A stretch of DNA of 64,000 bases, from assembly GCA_001643675.2 (NCBI GenBank), contig LSRY02000054.1:124001-188000 (forward strand). Direction: 5' to 3'. Position 1 is the first letter of the stretch. Each line of letters starts with the position of its first letter. The notes below the pieces were generated by a model, which was given only the letters and a program-made list of their open reading frames with translations, did not search any database and was not told the origin of the DNA. Positions 1 to 11,240 of this stretch are shown piece after piece. The position numbers and the translations under genes were made by a program. This DNA is from Monocercomonoides exilis. Taxonomy: Eukaryota; Preaxostyla; Oxymonadida; Polymastigidae.

Positions 1-1
1 A

Positions 2-244
2 AAAACTCTAAAAGCTACAATAGTTGCAAACAGATTGAACTTTCCGGATGAAGTTGTGGAGGAGGATTCATTATTTGATACTAATTTAGCGGAGCCTACT
101 GTTTATCACAATGTTCAATTAAAAGATAGTGAATGGAACATTCGGATGATCATAGAAACATTCAACACTTATGTTTTGGAGGTGATAAAATATTCTTGGA
201 GTTTATTGCATTGTCCATATTTGTTTGCAAATAAAACTGAATAG
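2..244 (+). CDS. 3' end of an unrecognised gene cut by the window edge
   Basis: The frame is open from base 2 and ends at TAG 242-244, giving about 80 residues that start outside the window. The peptide is mixed acidic/hydrophobic (NFPDEVVEEDSLFD near the start, LKDSEWNIRMIIETF in the middle) with no motif I recognise. It overlaps the next ORF by 20 nt in a different frame, so the two may be one gene split by a sequencing frameshift or an unrecognised intron. No function is proposed. Confidence 0.35.
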   Translation, partial: KTLKATIVANRLNFPDEVVEEDSLFDTNLAEPTVYHNVQLKDSEWNIRMIIETFNTYVLEVIKYSWSLLHCPYLFANKTE

Positions 245-530
245 GATGGCAGCAGAAAAATACATCAAAAGTGAAAATATTAAAAAGGAAAAAGGGGAGA
301 CTGCATTATCAGCAGCTCGAAATTATATTTGTCAACAATTAACTGATGTAAAATTGGATGTCATTTCCATCGCAGCAAAATATTTGGAGCATATCAAGGA
401 ATATTTGGATGGAGACGTTATATTGGATATCAAATCAGCAAAGGTGAGAACGAAACTACGAGAGGAAAGAAAAAAAAAAACTTTTCAAAGAGAATCGATC
501 AATGTTCATGTATTCAAAAACAAAAAATGA
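225..530 (+). CDS. Short charged helical ORF, function unknown
   Basis: An ORF of about 100 codons; the first ATG is at 246 (MAAEKYIKSENIKKEKGE). The middle (SAARNYICQQLTDVKLD, then AAKYLEHIKEYLDGDVILDI) looks amphipathic-helical and the C-terminus is strongly basic. It has more coding character than the flanking AT-rich DNA and is probably the C-terminal continuation of the ORF that overlaps it upstream. I recognise no family. Confidence 0.3.
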   Translation: MQIKLNRMAAEKYIKSENIKKEKGETALSAARNYICQQLTDVKLDVISIAAKYLEHIKEYLDGDVILDIKSAKVRTKLREERKKKTFQRESINVHVFKNKK

Positions 531-2783
531 ATTATTGATCAAATTATTCGTTTGCCATAACGAAAAATAACAACTTCATACAGAAAAATATTTCTTAAAA
601 TTAGAGGATAAAAATTTATTGAATATTTTTCTTTCATTTATTAAAAAATTTCTCTCTTTGAATATTCAAAAAATTAATGATAATTTTCAAAAATTTGATA
701 ATAACAAATTGTGAATAAAAGATCTTCAAAAAAATAGCATTTCACATTGCCAAAAGTAAAATTTTCAAAAAGATGGAACAATAGAAATTAAAAACAGATT
801 TCTAAAAATACCTGAAAATTATTCTTATTAACATAACAAACTAACTCACAATAATATGAACATCTTAAAATCTAAGATTTATTTCCAAGACTTAAAAAAC
901 ATTTTAAATAAATACTTTTTAAATATCAAATTGATCTATTTTTAAATCCTTCTTTCATTTCACAAACTAATTTTATCATCCATTTTCTTTACAAATAAAA
1001 TTTAAAAAATTACAAAATATTTCTATTCATATTTTACCAAAAATTTTTATAATTAAATATAATTTTTTAATATCATCAAATTTCTAAATAAAGAATTTTT
1101 ATATATAAAACAAAAATTTTCACAAATAAAAAATTTTTATATTGATCATCGAATATAATCTTTCGAAAAAATAAATATTAAATGATAATTTCCATCTATA
1201 TAAAACTTTGAAATAACATCTTTATAAATTGAAATTATCAGACAAAAAAATATTCATTAATTCGAAAAAATTAAATTACAATTGAAATTATTTGTCTTCA
1301 ATTGTTCTTATAAACAGAATTGGTAATTTTTTACTTTTTCATGTTATTTAAACAATTAATTAAAATCTAGATATATATAAATTGATAAATGAATACACTT
1401 TGTTTGATTTTTTATTTATTATTGTTAAACCAAAAATATTTCAAATTCGAAAAAAGTAATTCATTTTCGAAAAAGAATAACTCAAAATCGGTATTAATAA
1501 TTTAATTTCGTAATTAATAATTCGAATTCGAAAAAGAATAATTCGATTTCGGAATTAATAATTCAAAATCGAAAATTAATAATTCGATTTCGGAATTAAT
1601 AATTCAAAATCGAAAATTAATAATTCGATTTCGGAATTAATAATTCAAAATCGAAAATTAATAATTCGATTTCGGAATTAATAATTCAAAATCGAAAATT
1701 AATAATTCAATTTCGTAATTTATTAATTCGATTTCGAAAAAGAATAATTCAATTTCGAAATGAAAAATATTTTGATTTGTGGAATGAATAACTTGTGTTT
1801 TGTGTTTTGAATTCTCATTATTTTTATTTCATCAGTTCACTTTGCTTATCTATATTTGAAAAATGATGCATTTTCTTCAAATAATTTTCATTCATTTTGA
1901 TTGAAAATATTTTGTTTTGAAGTATATTTGAAAAGAAAATGAATTCATTTTTGTATTTAAAATTGATGATTTTAATATATTTACCAAAGTAAAAAAAATA
2001 TTTTTATTGGTAAAAAATTCTTGTTTTTTGTTATTCAATAAACGTGATTGAAATTGACATATTTTTATTTTTTTATTCAATTCCATGAATTTTTTGTAAT
2101 TTCTGTCATTTCGGTGATGATTTTCGAAAATGAATAAAAATTTAAAAAATTGATTTATTGATTATTGTTATAAAAAAAACAGTTTTCTTTGAGTAATAAT
2201 GTTTGTTTGGAAAAAAATAACTTGAACTTTTCCGAAATCCATTCTCTAGAAAAATAGAAAATTTCAGTTTTTAATGAATTTCGAAATTGAAATATTCATT
2301 TTCGAAATTGAATTATTCTTTTCGAAATCTAATTAATAAATTACGAAATTGAATTATTCTTTTTCGAAAATGGATTGTTTTTTTCGAATTAGAATTATTT
2401 TTGGTGTATTACTTTAAGTTATATAAATTTTGAAATTGAATTAATTAATATTTAGTTATAAAATATCATAAAAAAGAATTATAAAGTGAAAATAAAAAAT
2501 TGGAAAAATTGCATTAGAAAATATATTTAATTCAATTTCAATGAAATAATATTTATTCTCATGGTAAATGCGAAAATTTATTTTGAAGTTAATAATATAT
2601 TTGTTGAAAAGTTATTTTTATATTGCTTTGGTGAATGAAATTTATGCATTTTTATAATTCATTTATTTCAACTTCTTTCAATTTCTGAAAGATAAATAAA
2701 AATGTTATTTAAAAATCAATTGATTTATTATTTAAAAAGAAATTTAGAAAAGATTGATGAAATTTACAAAATAGCAAAAAACA
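531..2783. other. AT-rich gene-free stretch
   Basis: Very AT-rich DNA with stops in all frames. Apart from the 41-bp tandem repeat (separate entry), it contains many TTTCGAAA/AATTCGAAA-type words at 1440-1760. They return in reverse-complement orientation at about 2276-2400, forming a loose long inverted repeat. I see no gene. Confidence 0.6.
1540..1703. repeat. 41-bp tandem repeat, about four copies
   Basis: The word AATTCGATTTCGG starts at 1540, 1581, 1622 and 1663, an exact 41-bp period. Each unit has two related halves of about 20 bp, one around ATTCGATTTCGG and one around ATTCAAAATCGAAA, each followed by AATTAAT. Degenerate units extend to about 1450 and 1760, and similar words in reverse orientation occur at 2276-2400. 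This is a minisatellite, with no spacers and no protein-coding potential. Confidence 0.85.
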
Positions 2784-3152
2784 ACTGACATCGCACAAAA
2801 TAATGGAAAAGATCGATGTCACAATAACCACAAGAAGAAAAATTCTGACAATTTTCCTCATTAAATACCTCATCAATACAAACTCATTTGAGAAATAAAA
2901 CTTTCAAAATAGCTTCATTTGGGCTCAGAAAAATATTATTTTTTATATTTCGGAGAAATAGGATGTTGTATTTTTCCGAAATTTTCAAAATTTAGTTTTT
3001 CTGAGCCCAAATGAAGCTATTTTGAAAGTTTTATTTCTCAAATGAGTTTGTATTGATGAGGTATTTAATGAGGAAAATTGTCAGAATAATTCCTCTTGCA
3101 GTTATTGAGATATCGATCTTGTCCGGAATTTTTATTCGATATCTGTATTTCA
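2784..3152. repeat. Fold-back (palindromic) element, copy A
   Basis: Positions 2842-2933 and 2996-3088 are perfect reverse complements over about 92 bp. The centre contains CGGAGAAATAGGAT. The outer parts contain a CGCACAAAATA word on the left and CGATCTTGTCCGG...CGATATCTGTATTTC on the right. The same words, in the same order and orientation, flank the centre of the giant palindrome at 24.48 kb, so both belong to one dispersed family. It has no coding capacity; a MITE or fold-back transposon is the likely class. Confidence 0.8.
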
Positions 3153-3255
3153 TTTTTATTTTATTTGTTGAAACAGAAAATATGAATAAGAAGGATTTCG
3201 AATTTTTTTTTTCAGTTTTTTGTCAAAGACAAACAACCTTTGAAATATCAATTCC

Positions 3256-3830
3256 CCGAAAAAAGTTATGATTTCATAAATAATCACCCATCTGGCTAAT
3301 TTTTTTAAAAAACTTCCTTTTGTGTAATTTTCAAACAAAATAAAAATTTCATATTTCCATCAAATTTCTGTTCACACTAATAAAACTTCACTGAAAAAAA
3401 AACAAAAACCCTAACAACGTTATTAATTACGTGATGATTTTTGGAATTTTATTATTTCATTCAAAATAATCTGTTTGAAAATTTGTCTTGAATGTCAATA
3501 AAAAAACATTTGAAATAAAAAGGCTTATGAAAGATATCTACATTTTTTTTTTCTAAAACTTTGGTTTAGAATAACAATTGTGATGCATTTAGTAATAGTG
3601 CACAAAACTTCTTGCCAAAGAAGAACATTTTCAGAAAATAATCGCTCAACGAAATAAGTTATGATTTCAAAAATAATAATCCAATTACATTACAGAAAAG
3701 TTTCGAACGTGTGAACATAAATTTTATGGAAATATGAAATTTTTATTTTTTTTGAAAATTACACAAAAGGAAGTTCTAAAAAAAAATGGAAATTTTTATT
3801 ATATGGGTAATTCTTTTTGAAAAGTCGCAA
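3256..3830. mobile_element. MITE-like nested inverted-repeat element
   Basis: The left end (3256-3292) carries the dispersed end motif containing AAAGTTATGATTTC and AATAATCACCCAT. The right end (3800-3830) carries its reverse complement (ATATGGGTAATTCTTTTTG). Inside, 3304-3390 and 3700-3785 are a second inverted pair sharing CTTCCTTTTGTGTAATTTTC and CATATTTCCAT words. A further direct copy of the end motif lies at about 3650-3683. This suggests a non-autonomous element, probably related to the Merlin-like element next to it. Confidence 0.55.
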
Positions 3831-4020
3831 ATGTTTAATTTTCAAATAAATCAAAAATTTCATATAATGCTCAAATTTTTGTTGACATACACCAAACTTC
3901 TCTGATATGGAATTTATTTCTGAATAATGCTATTTTATTCATTAAAAAGATGATTCGTGAGAAGAAACAGAAATTTGAGCAAAATATTTAATTTTTGATT
4001 TATTTGAAAATTGAACATTT

Positions 4021-4990
4021 GCGACTTTTCAAAAATAATTACCCATATAGTTTTTTTTCTTTTTGAAACACAAAAGAAAAAATTTAATCATGAACTAATT
4101 ATTTCTTCAGTCCCGTACGAGGAAAATCTCTTCGAAGTTGACTCCAAAGTCCCTCAATCATATTGGCGCATATTTCGCTTTCTGGGTCTTTGAAATGATA
4201 TTAATGGCAGACTGTTTTGTGGCCATAACCGAAATCACTGAGAGATGAGTACTCTCTCCATTCATCACTGAAAATTATAGTTCCTGGTAAGATGTTCGCT
4301 TGAATGATTGGCAGCAATGTATCTTTTTTCCTATTAGGGACTCAGATAATAAAAAAGCTTCCTTATTTCACATCCTGAGTTCTTTGAACAGCTCCAAAAA
4401 GCCAGATCTCCTTCTTCCATCTGCCTTTGTGATAATTTCTTGTGTCCAAAATTTCTTCGTCAATTTCCACAATTGTGTTTTCACCTCCAATTGACAAAAA
4501 TGATTTTGCTGCGCTCTGTGCCATTGCTGCTGTTACAGAGGAAAAAAAACCCACTATGCTTCTATGCACACAAAGAAGGAAAGAAGTTTACGTAATTGAT
4601 TGCTTCATCCATTTGAAAAGGAAAATTTGCAGTAATTTTCCAATTCCTATTTTTTGGTTTTCAATTGACAGATATGATAGCAGGCTTATTCTTTGTAATC
4701 TGTGTGATGTGAATGAAATAATTAGTGGAAAATATATGACTTCAGGCATTTTCATAGAAAAATAATGCACTTTTCATTTTCTTTTTTATTACAAAAAACA
4801 CAATAAAAATTGGTCTATTTTTTGACATTCGTGAAAAGTTGGAAAACTTTATGTTTCGATAACAACGATGCCTGTTTACAGATATGAAAATCAAATTTTT
4901 CTTGAAATATGAAAAAGCGAAATAAAGTGATGAGTGAAGCAATTTTTCAATACCTGTGTGATTATTTTTGGAATCATAACTTTTTTCGGG
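4021..4990. mobile_element. Merlin/ISXO2-like DNA transposon remnant
   Basis: A transposase remnant on the minus strand (4099-4632) is bracketed by the dispersed end motif at 4021-4049 (ends ATTACCCATATAG). Its reverse complement lies at 4958-4990 (GATTATTTTTGGAATCATAA then CTTTTTTCGGGG). The arrangement is that of a roughly 1-kb cut-and-paste element with imperfect terminal inverted repeats. Pairing these two ends is an inference; the 3800-3830 copy could be the true left end. Confidence 0.5.
4099..4632 (-). pseudogene. ISXO2-like (Merlin) transposase, decayed
   Basis: The frame reads, in order, GGENTIVEIDEEILDTR, KGRWKKEIWLFGAVQR, VPNRKKDTLLPIIQANILPG, IIFSDEWREY, GYGHKTVCH and ICANMIEGLWSQLRRD. 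These match the ISXO2/IS1595-type transposase core, with acidic residues D (VEIDE), D (FSDEW) and E (NMIEGLW). Internal stops are TAA (three, including one near the N-terminus) and one TGA between FFII and VPNR, so the gene is dead in the standard code. The N-terminus is missing or unrecognisable. Confidence 0.75.
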
Positions 4991-5308
4991 GTGTCGATTT
5001 TTTATACGTAGTTTGTCATTGGGAAGTGATTATATGTTTGAATTGTTGAATTATCACAACTGAATTATTGATAAATATTTTTGCTCTAATAAAGATGATG
5101 ATGTTTCTAATTGGCCTTTACATTTTTCATTCTTCATTTGGCAGCATTCAAGGGATATTTTCGAGCCGAATTTTTTATATGGAAACATATGATATCGAAA
5201 ATAATCACCCACCTTGTGAAAAAATAGCAAAAAAGCATATTTTTTCCCAATTGTCTTCAAGAACTTCAGTGAATAATAGTCACATCAGTTGCATATATAT
5301 GTACACAG

Positions 5309-5690
5309 TTAGTATTAATAATGGAGGACACTTTCAATAACTGTGGACAGTTGCATTTTGACAATTAACCCAATTATTCCTTCATTGAATTTAAACCGAT
5401 ATGAATTATTAAAATCACTTATCCAACACAGTGATATTTCATCATAATAATTTTTTTATTTTCGGAGAAACATGAATAATCTTATTTTTCCGTGTTTCTC
5501 CGAAAAATAAAAAATATATCTTTCAATATTCTTGGGAGCAAGTTGTTTCATTTCTGCATGACTTATAAGTTTGTGTTCAATAAGGGAATAATTGGGTTAA
5601 TTGATGAAATGCAACTATCAATGGTTGTTGACATAATGCGACTGTCCACAGTTATTGAAAGTGTCCACCATTATTAACACTAACAATAAT
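5309..5690. repeat. Fold-back element, copy B
   Basis: Positions 5309-5387 and 5583-5690 are imperfect reverse complements sharing ATAATTGGGTTAATTG, ACTGTCCACAGTTATTGAAA and CCATTATTAA. A small insertion or duplication in the right arm separates the blocks. The centre is a tight hairpin, 5452-5473 against 5491-5512, with TTTTCGGAGAAACA and its complement. That core resembles those of the fold-back elements at 2.8-3.2 kb and 24.48 kb. Confidence 0.7.
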
Positions 5691-5939
5691 CAAGTGATTG
5701 TTCTTCTTTCGAAATGAAAAACATTTTAAAGAAAGGATGTGCACATAATGGTTTATGCTATTTTTTTATCAATGAAATTCATTTTATAAAGTTATTTTCA
5801 GATTGTGGATCATTCCGAGCAATCATTGCATGATGAAGAAGAAAAAAAAAATACCAGGTTAAACTGAAGCGTATTATGCAATTCAAAGTCGCAAAGCTTT
5901 TCATTTTGCAGTTTCCAAACCTTTAGACTTAACAAAAAT

Positions 5940-6690
5940 ATCTTTGCAATCATCTTGTTCTGGATAAAAATTATTCGAAGAACTTTATTTGATTGAAAAT
6001 AGCATCGAAATTAGTGCATCATGTATCTTTTATTTTGACGAAACTTCACTTCATTTTGGAGACAATTCTTGCAAACTTGTGGTTTGTTTGCAAAATCAGA
6101 AACCCCCTTCTACCCCGTTACCAAAAAAAACTTCAAACACAACTTTATGCCTTTGTGTGTATGTGCGGATGGCTCTTGTCTACCTTCATATCTTCTTTGG
6201 CCAGCAAAAAAAACACCTTCAGAATTTATCACACTTTCTTCATTCAATATCAACTATATATTTGCTTCCTCTGGCTGGATCACAACAAAAATCTTCGAAA
6301 AAATTATTTGCGAAAACTGGTTAAAACAAATTGAAGATAAAATGAAAAAAGGAGAAATAAAATCATCGTTGTCTTTTAAGAATAGCCATTCATCACATTG
6401 TGGTGAAGCCGTGGAAATATTTGTAAAAAGGAGATACATCATCATCAAATAATTTCTACCGAATTTGACTCATCTTCTTTAACCGTTCTATAATTCAATT
6501 TTTGCAAAGTTTAAAAAAAATATATAACAACAACTTCAAAATATCAACTTATCATTTTTCTTATGCATTTCGCTCCTCCATCTTCGATATTTTCCCAGAT
6601 GCTTTTTCTGCTCCAATTAAACCTACCAATACAAAACGTGCATTGAGGCAACCTGCTATTTTGCAGATGACATCATCTGGTTCTTGAAAG
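5940..6690 (+). pseudogene. Pogo-like DDE transposase remnant
   Basis: Fragments in shifting frames align in order with the fuller transposase at 37.6-39.2 kb: CIFYFDETSLHFGDNSCKLV (first catalytic Asp region), ADGSCLPSYLLWPAKKTP, NINYIFASSGWITTKIFEK, and SYAFRSSIFDIFPDAFSAPI. The segment that should hold the second Asp (DNHVTHF in the other copy) is degraded. Frameshifts and stops make it non-functional. No terminal inverted repeats were found around it. Confidence 0.75.
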
Positions 6691-7405
6691 AATTATTTGC
6701 ACACCAGAAAAAGAAATCTCATTGAACTACAATAAGAATAAAGAGCAGCTGTTCGAAAGATTTCCTCCAAAAAAAAAAGAAAATTGAAGATGTAAAAACA
6801 AGAAATTGCGAAAATGAATCAAGTCAAAGGATGAAAGATATCAATTGTGCTTCAATTCAGCGAAATAAATAAAAGAAACAATCGAGAGAAGATTTTTCAT
6901 ATTTGAAAAGAAATGAAGAGAAAGAAGAGAAAATGGAGAAGAAAAAAAAAACAGTTGCAGGAGAAAGAGTGACAAAATGAAATGGAAAAGAAAATGCTTG
7001 TAGATCGATAATGAAGACGATGCAAATTATCAAATTGAAATCAAAAAATATTAATATAAATTCAGTGTATCATTTTTCACTGGATTCATTAACCTGACAT
7101 AAAAAACAACATAAATACAAAAGACGATTCAATGTGATGGAGAATTATCAAAGATTATCATTCGTCATTCAAATTGGAATAGTGTTACCATTTAAGAAAA
7201 TTCCATAAAGAAGACATATAAAGATTGTTTGTCGTTTTTCGATATCTGAAATTTAATCTGATAAGAAAAAAAACAAACTCATATTTAAACAAAGTTCATT
7301 TGAGTAGAAAAAAAATCGAACAACAGCTAATTGTTTCTTTCGAATGTGAGAGTATTTAGATGAAAGAAATTATCTCCATGAACTTTCAAAATTTCACACA
7401 TAATC

Positions 7406-7448
<43 letters not shown>

Positions 7449-8225
7449 AGAGAGAGAGAGAATACAATTCCTTATAAAAACTTTTTTGTATTTCGATTCG
7501 AATAGTTGATAAAAAAATGTTGAATCAGTATTTAGCCAAGATTTGATAATCACTTCAGAAACAAAACTCAGAGTTTTCTAAAAAAATTGAACTGATCATA
7601 AAACAATAATTTTTGACAATGATTTGTGAGTCATCGAATAAATTCATTGCTATTTAATTTCAAAATTTGTCAAAAAAAGTTTCACGCTTTCACATTCACA
7701 AAAAATGAATGGCGGAAATGTGATAATTTTGGAAACAAAATATAAAAAAATGTTGTTGAAAAAAGAAACAAAAAATTCATTAAGTTTGGTTGTTGATAAT
7801 TTGGAATCGAATTTATGAAAGATCCGATCGGTAAGAAAGATTGAAATTGATTTATCTTCGAAATAAAAAACGGTAAACAAAAAAAGAAAAAATTGTGAAT
7901 TTTTCGATTCATTTTCCATGTGAAGCAAAATAATATTTTTGGGTGAAAATGGTTATTTCACTTCTTTTTCTTTTATTAATGAGAGCACAAAAAATTGTGA
8001 AAATGCGTTATTGATTATTAACTTGTATTGATATTCTTTTCTTCATTTTGTTTTATTTCCAATTCTATAATTGCTTCGAGATCTCGTTCGGATAAAGTAT
8101 TCAATCTTTGTTTCGTGGATTACTGTCAAGGAGGAATTGTTTTCTTCATTGTCTTCTCGTTCCTTTTCTTTATCTTGGTATGCAAATTTTGTTTGTTGTT
8201 TTTGAATTTGAGCTCCTTTTTCAAA
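6691..8225. other. AT-rich spacer, no gene seen
   Basis: Stops occur in all frames; the only ORFs are low-complexity (Phe/Lys-rich). A 39-base A run followed by a GA repeat lies at 7407-7461. Nothing else stands out. Confidence 0.6.
7407..7461. repeat. Poly-A tract plus (GA)n microsatellite
   Basis: Thirty-nine consecutive A residues (7407-7445) are followed by eight GA units. It could be the 3' tail of a retroposed sequence, but no retroposon body was recognised upstream. Its exact length is unreliable. Confidence 0.85.
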
Positions 8226-8841
8226 TTATTTCTGTATTGATGTTTGTTCTTCGGATTGTGAACTGTAATTTGTTTCGGAATCGGATTCCACCTCAGAATC
8301 TAAATCGGACTCTGAATCAAACCCACTTTCTTCAGGTTGGAGAATAGTTGAATTGCATCTTGCTATCACGCGGGTTAGCTTGCCTGACACATCTGTTTGG
8401 ACGTAATGCTTTGTGGTTGTATTTCCTCTTGGAGAGAGTCTGGCAAACAAAGCAATTTGGTTTAGGGAATTTCCACAATCGTTTGTACAGTGATAGATGC
8501 ATGCCAAATGAGCAAGTTTGTGGACACTTCTGAATCCCTGCCTCTTGAAACATTTTCCCCGCATTTTAACAAATCCTTCTTGCAGAGAAGGTTAGATGGG
8601 TTGTTTCATTAATAAATTGAGAAGTTGCATTTGACTGAGACTCTTTGATTCTGTTTCCATGTTCCTTTGCTGAAGCGGATTGGCACGCAAGCGGCTGTTC
8701 TTTTATGAACGGGATGATAATATCTGTTCGCTTTGTTGATGTTTTTAATGATGAATCGAGTTGTATTGAATCGTCTCCAATTGTTGAATTCTGTTGGTTT
8801 ATCCTTTCCAACTCCGTAAAGCGACAGACGGAGAACAACAT
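8226..8841 (-). pseudogene. Tyrosine recombinase (DIRS type), decayed
   Basis: The first part holds the box-I arginine in FSVCRFTELERINQQ, then IIIPFIKEQPLAC. After a frame change near 8565 comes SVHKLAHLACIYHC, where the R-H signature of box II is degraded, then NTTTKHYVQ with the presumed catalytic Tyr. An acidic tail (SDLDSEVESDSE) ends the ORF. The recombinase normally integrates circular cDNA of DIRS elements; here it is broken by TAA 8566-8568 and a 1-nt shift. Confidence 0.75.
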
Positions 8842-9604
8842 TCATATGGATATAGACTATTTTGTCAATTTATGAAAGTCGAGATTCCAGTTATCTCCAA
8901 GCAATGACATTTTCCACAGTTTAGTGTTTCAAATCTCTTGTTTGTCTTTTTTCTTCCTGTTTTCTGATCTTCGGAATGATTTTAATAACCTTTGTTTGAG
9001 AGCAGATTCTCCAAGGCCTCTATTGTTCAGTTATTCTGAGATGAGCAATAATGAAGCACATGTTTATCTGAGCATCGAATCCTTCGAACCTTTGTTTTTC
9101 AGGCTAATGAAAATGGAAGCACATTTTTCAACCCACTCACTCCAAGCTTCCTGTAAATCTCCGTTTCTTTCATCTTTTCATATTTCACAGAAACGCTCAT
9201 AACTATATGAAAACCCTTTCCATGTGTTTTCGGTAACGCTATTTTTGCATTCATCGATTATCCTTTCGGAATATCTTTTTGAAACAAGCATTCTCCGAAA
9301 TCATATTTCTTCTTGTGATTCAAAGGATTGATAAGGACTATTCTCATTCTGCCTTGAGGATGACTTGTTTCAGTCATTTTCATCCGCCTTCCTTTTTTCC
9401 TTCCTTCAGAACCTGGTTCTGTTCTTTCCATCTCCATTCGCAGTGCCTTGACATTCTTATCAGTAGTTCCCATATCTGCCCTCTCCAATCTGGAATCAGA
9501 AGTAGAATACGTGCTTTTTCCTCAATTGATTTTTCAATCGTTGGGACAATTAGTGGGATCGGAGGATGGGCTTAAATAACACCTCTTAGCCATGATTGCT
9601 GGAG

Positions 9605-10640
9605 TCAGTCCTCGTTTAGTGGACTTCCTGGACCGAACCATCTGTCCGCTTTTGTATTCCCCTTTATTGCAAACGCATCCAACGTTATTTTGAAATTGAG
9701 GTTTTCCGTGATCTCGTTTAGCTCTTCTTGTTCAATGGAGTAATTTCCCCCTCTTTTTAGCCTGGAGAGAGCATCTGCTCTGACATTCTTCGTCCCTGGC
9801 AAGTGTTGGGCTTAAATCTGAATGTTACTGTTCTGGGCAAATGTTCATATTTTAATCTTCAACTTTCTTAGGTCTGTTCGTTCATTCCATCAATTGACAT
9901 TGAAAACCGCTGTTGTATTGTCTGATCTGTTAAGAAAGCTGAAGTCTTTGTTCGCATGAAGAAGGTGTCTGAAATGGTTGAGTGTTCGATTGATTGAATT
10001 TATTCACTGCAATTCGAGCTCCGGCATCTCAACTTCCATGGAAGCGATTGATGGAAATCGTATTTCTTGTTGTTCATCTGTTGTTCCGCTCCAAAAGCTC
10101 TCTCTGATGCATCTGTCGTTTAGGTTGCTTGTAGTTGGAATATTGGACAAAGCTGTCTCGGTTTGTTCGCATTCAGTCCCGATATCCATTTTTGAACGCT
10201 CGGAAGGATTGATGGGTTGATTCTCATTTTTCCTTTCCACCCCACCTTTCTGACCATTCTGTCCAGCAGCATGAACATCGACGGAAGAAGGAGGGAAGCT
10301 CTTTGAAAACGAAGCGAGTTGCAATTAGCTTGCCAATGAAAGATGCGAAATTTCTCACTCTTGTTTGCTTGCATTTCAGAACTCGACTCCTCCATCTGTT
10401 GCATTCCATGAACAGTTCTTTCTTTCTATCTTTCTCCAAAGTTATGGCAAAGTTGGAATAATCCCTTGAATATCCGAGGAATGAAAAACGATTTGATGGT
10501 TGTATGTGGCTCTATTCCAGATTTGATTCAAATCCCAGCTTCAGGGATAGGCTTTAACTTTTTGGGCAATTCTTTTCAGGTTTCACATATCTTTATGGAG
10601 CAACACTACTTCGTCCAAATATGCGGCAGCTTTCACTTTT
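9605..10640 (-). pseudogene. Reverse transcriptase/RNase H fragment
   Basis: The polymerase active-site motif appears as YLDE (normally Y-x-D-D) near 10620. About 200 nt downstream comes IVFHSSDIQG, matching the conserved FLG-x-x-I segment. FASFIGKLIATRFVFKELPS follows near 10.35 kb. The RNase H C-terminal motif ADALSRL lies at about 9770, followed by NLNFKITLDAFAIKGNTKAD, which resembles the post-RNase H segment of DIRS elements. Several frames are involved, and both the changed catalytic Asp and the stops mark it as dead. Confidence 0.75.
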
Positions 10641-10933
10641 CATATTTTCCGAATGAAAACAACAATAACAAAAAGAAAGATTCAGAATGGAAAAAATTTC
10701 AACTAAAATGCAGGTGTTTGTTTTCGAAATCATAAAATTTCGATCGAGAATACTGTTTAAATGTTTTTTTCTATTATTTGTTCATGAACACAAAAAAGTG
10801 AAAATTCTAATTCGGAATATCTCTCTTTTTTTTTCTCATTTAACATAGACTTTTAATTCAATTGACATGAATTTCACATTTCAGTGATTTATTTATTTAA
10901 AAATTTTCATGTGATTTTAAATTATCAACATAT

Positions 10934-11240
10934 CGAAAAAAGTTATGATATAAAGAATATATACCCATATGTCTAAATTTTATTGAAAAATTCCTTTTGT
11001 TTAATTTTCAAATAAAGAAAAAATTTTATATTTCGATCAAATTTCTGTTCCTACTTACGAAACTTGATAAAAATGGAAATAAAAACAATGTCGAGATTGT
11101 GTTTTCATGACAGCAAAATTTGGTGAGTGGGAACAGAAATTTGATCGAAATATGAAATTTTCATTTTATTTGAAAATTAAACAAAAGGAATTATTCAAAA
11201 AAATTTTGACATATCGATGTTATTTATTTCAAGAATGAGT
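10934..11240. mobile_element. MITE-like inverted-repeat element
   Basis: Positions 10990-11054 and 11127-11191 are imperfect reverse complements sharing TTTTGTTTAATTTTCAAATA, TTCGATCAAATTTCTGTTCC and neighbouring words. The left edge (10934-10971) carries the dispersed end motif (AAAAAAGTTATGAT...ACCCATATG). It closely resembles the inner repeats at 3304-3390/3700-3785, so it belongs to the same family. It has no coding potential. Confidence 0.65.

Larger units (their letters stand above)
8226..10640 (-). mobile_element. Old DIRS-like tyrosine-recombinase retroelement
   Basis: Reading the minus strand from 10640 down, one meets an RT palm motif (AYLDEVVLLHKD), an RT-RNase H linker (VRNFASFIGKLIATR), the RNase H end (VRADALSRLKRGGNYSI), a linker typical of these elements (GRRMKMTETSHPQGRMRIVL) and a tyrosine recombinase. 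The order matches the fuller element at 40.6-46.7 kb. Gag and the N-terminal RT are missing, many frameshifts and stops are present, and no inverted terminal repeats were found. It is truncated and inactive. Confidence 0.85.

Noticed and set aside
1540-1703. Tandem repeat as a CRISPR array
   Set aside because: The units are contiguous with no variable spacers, the genome is eukaryotic, and no cas genes are present.
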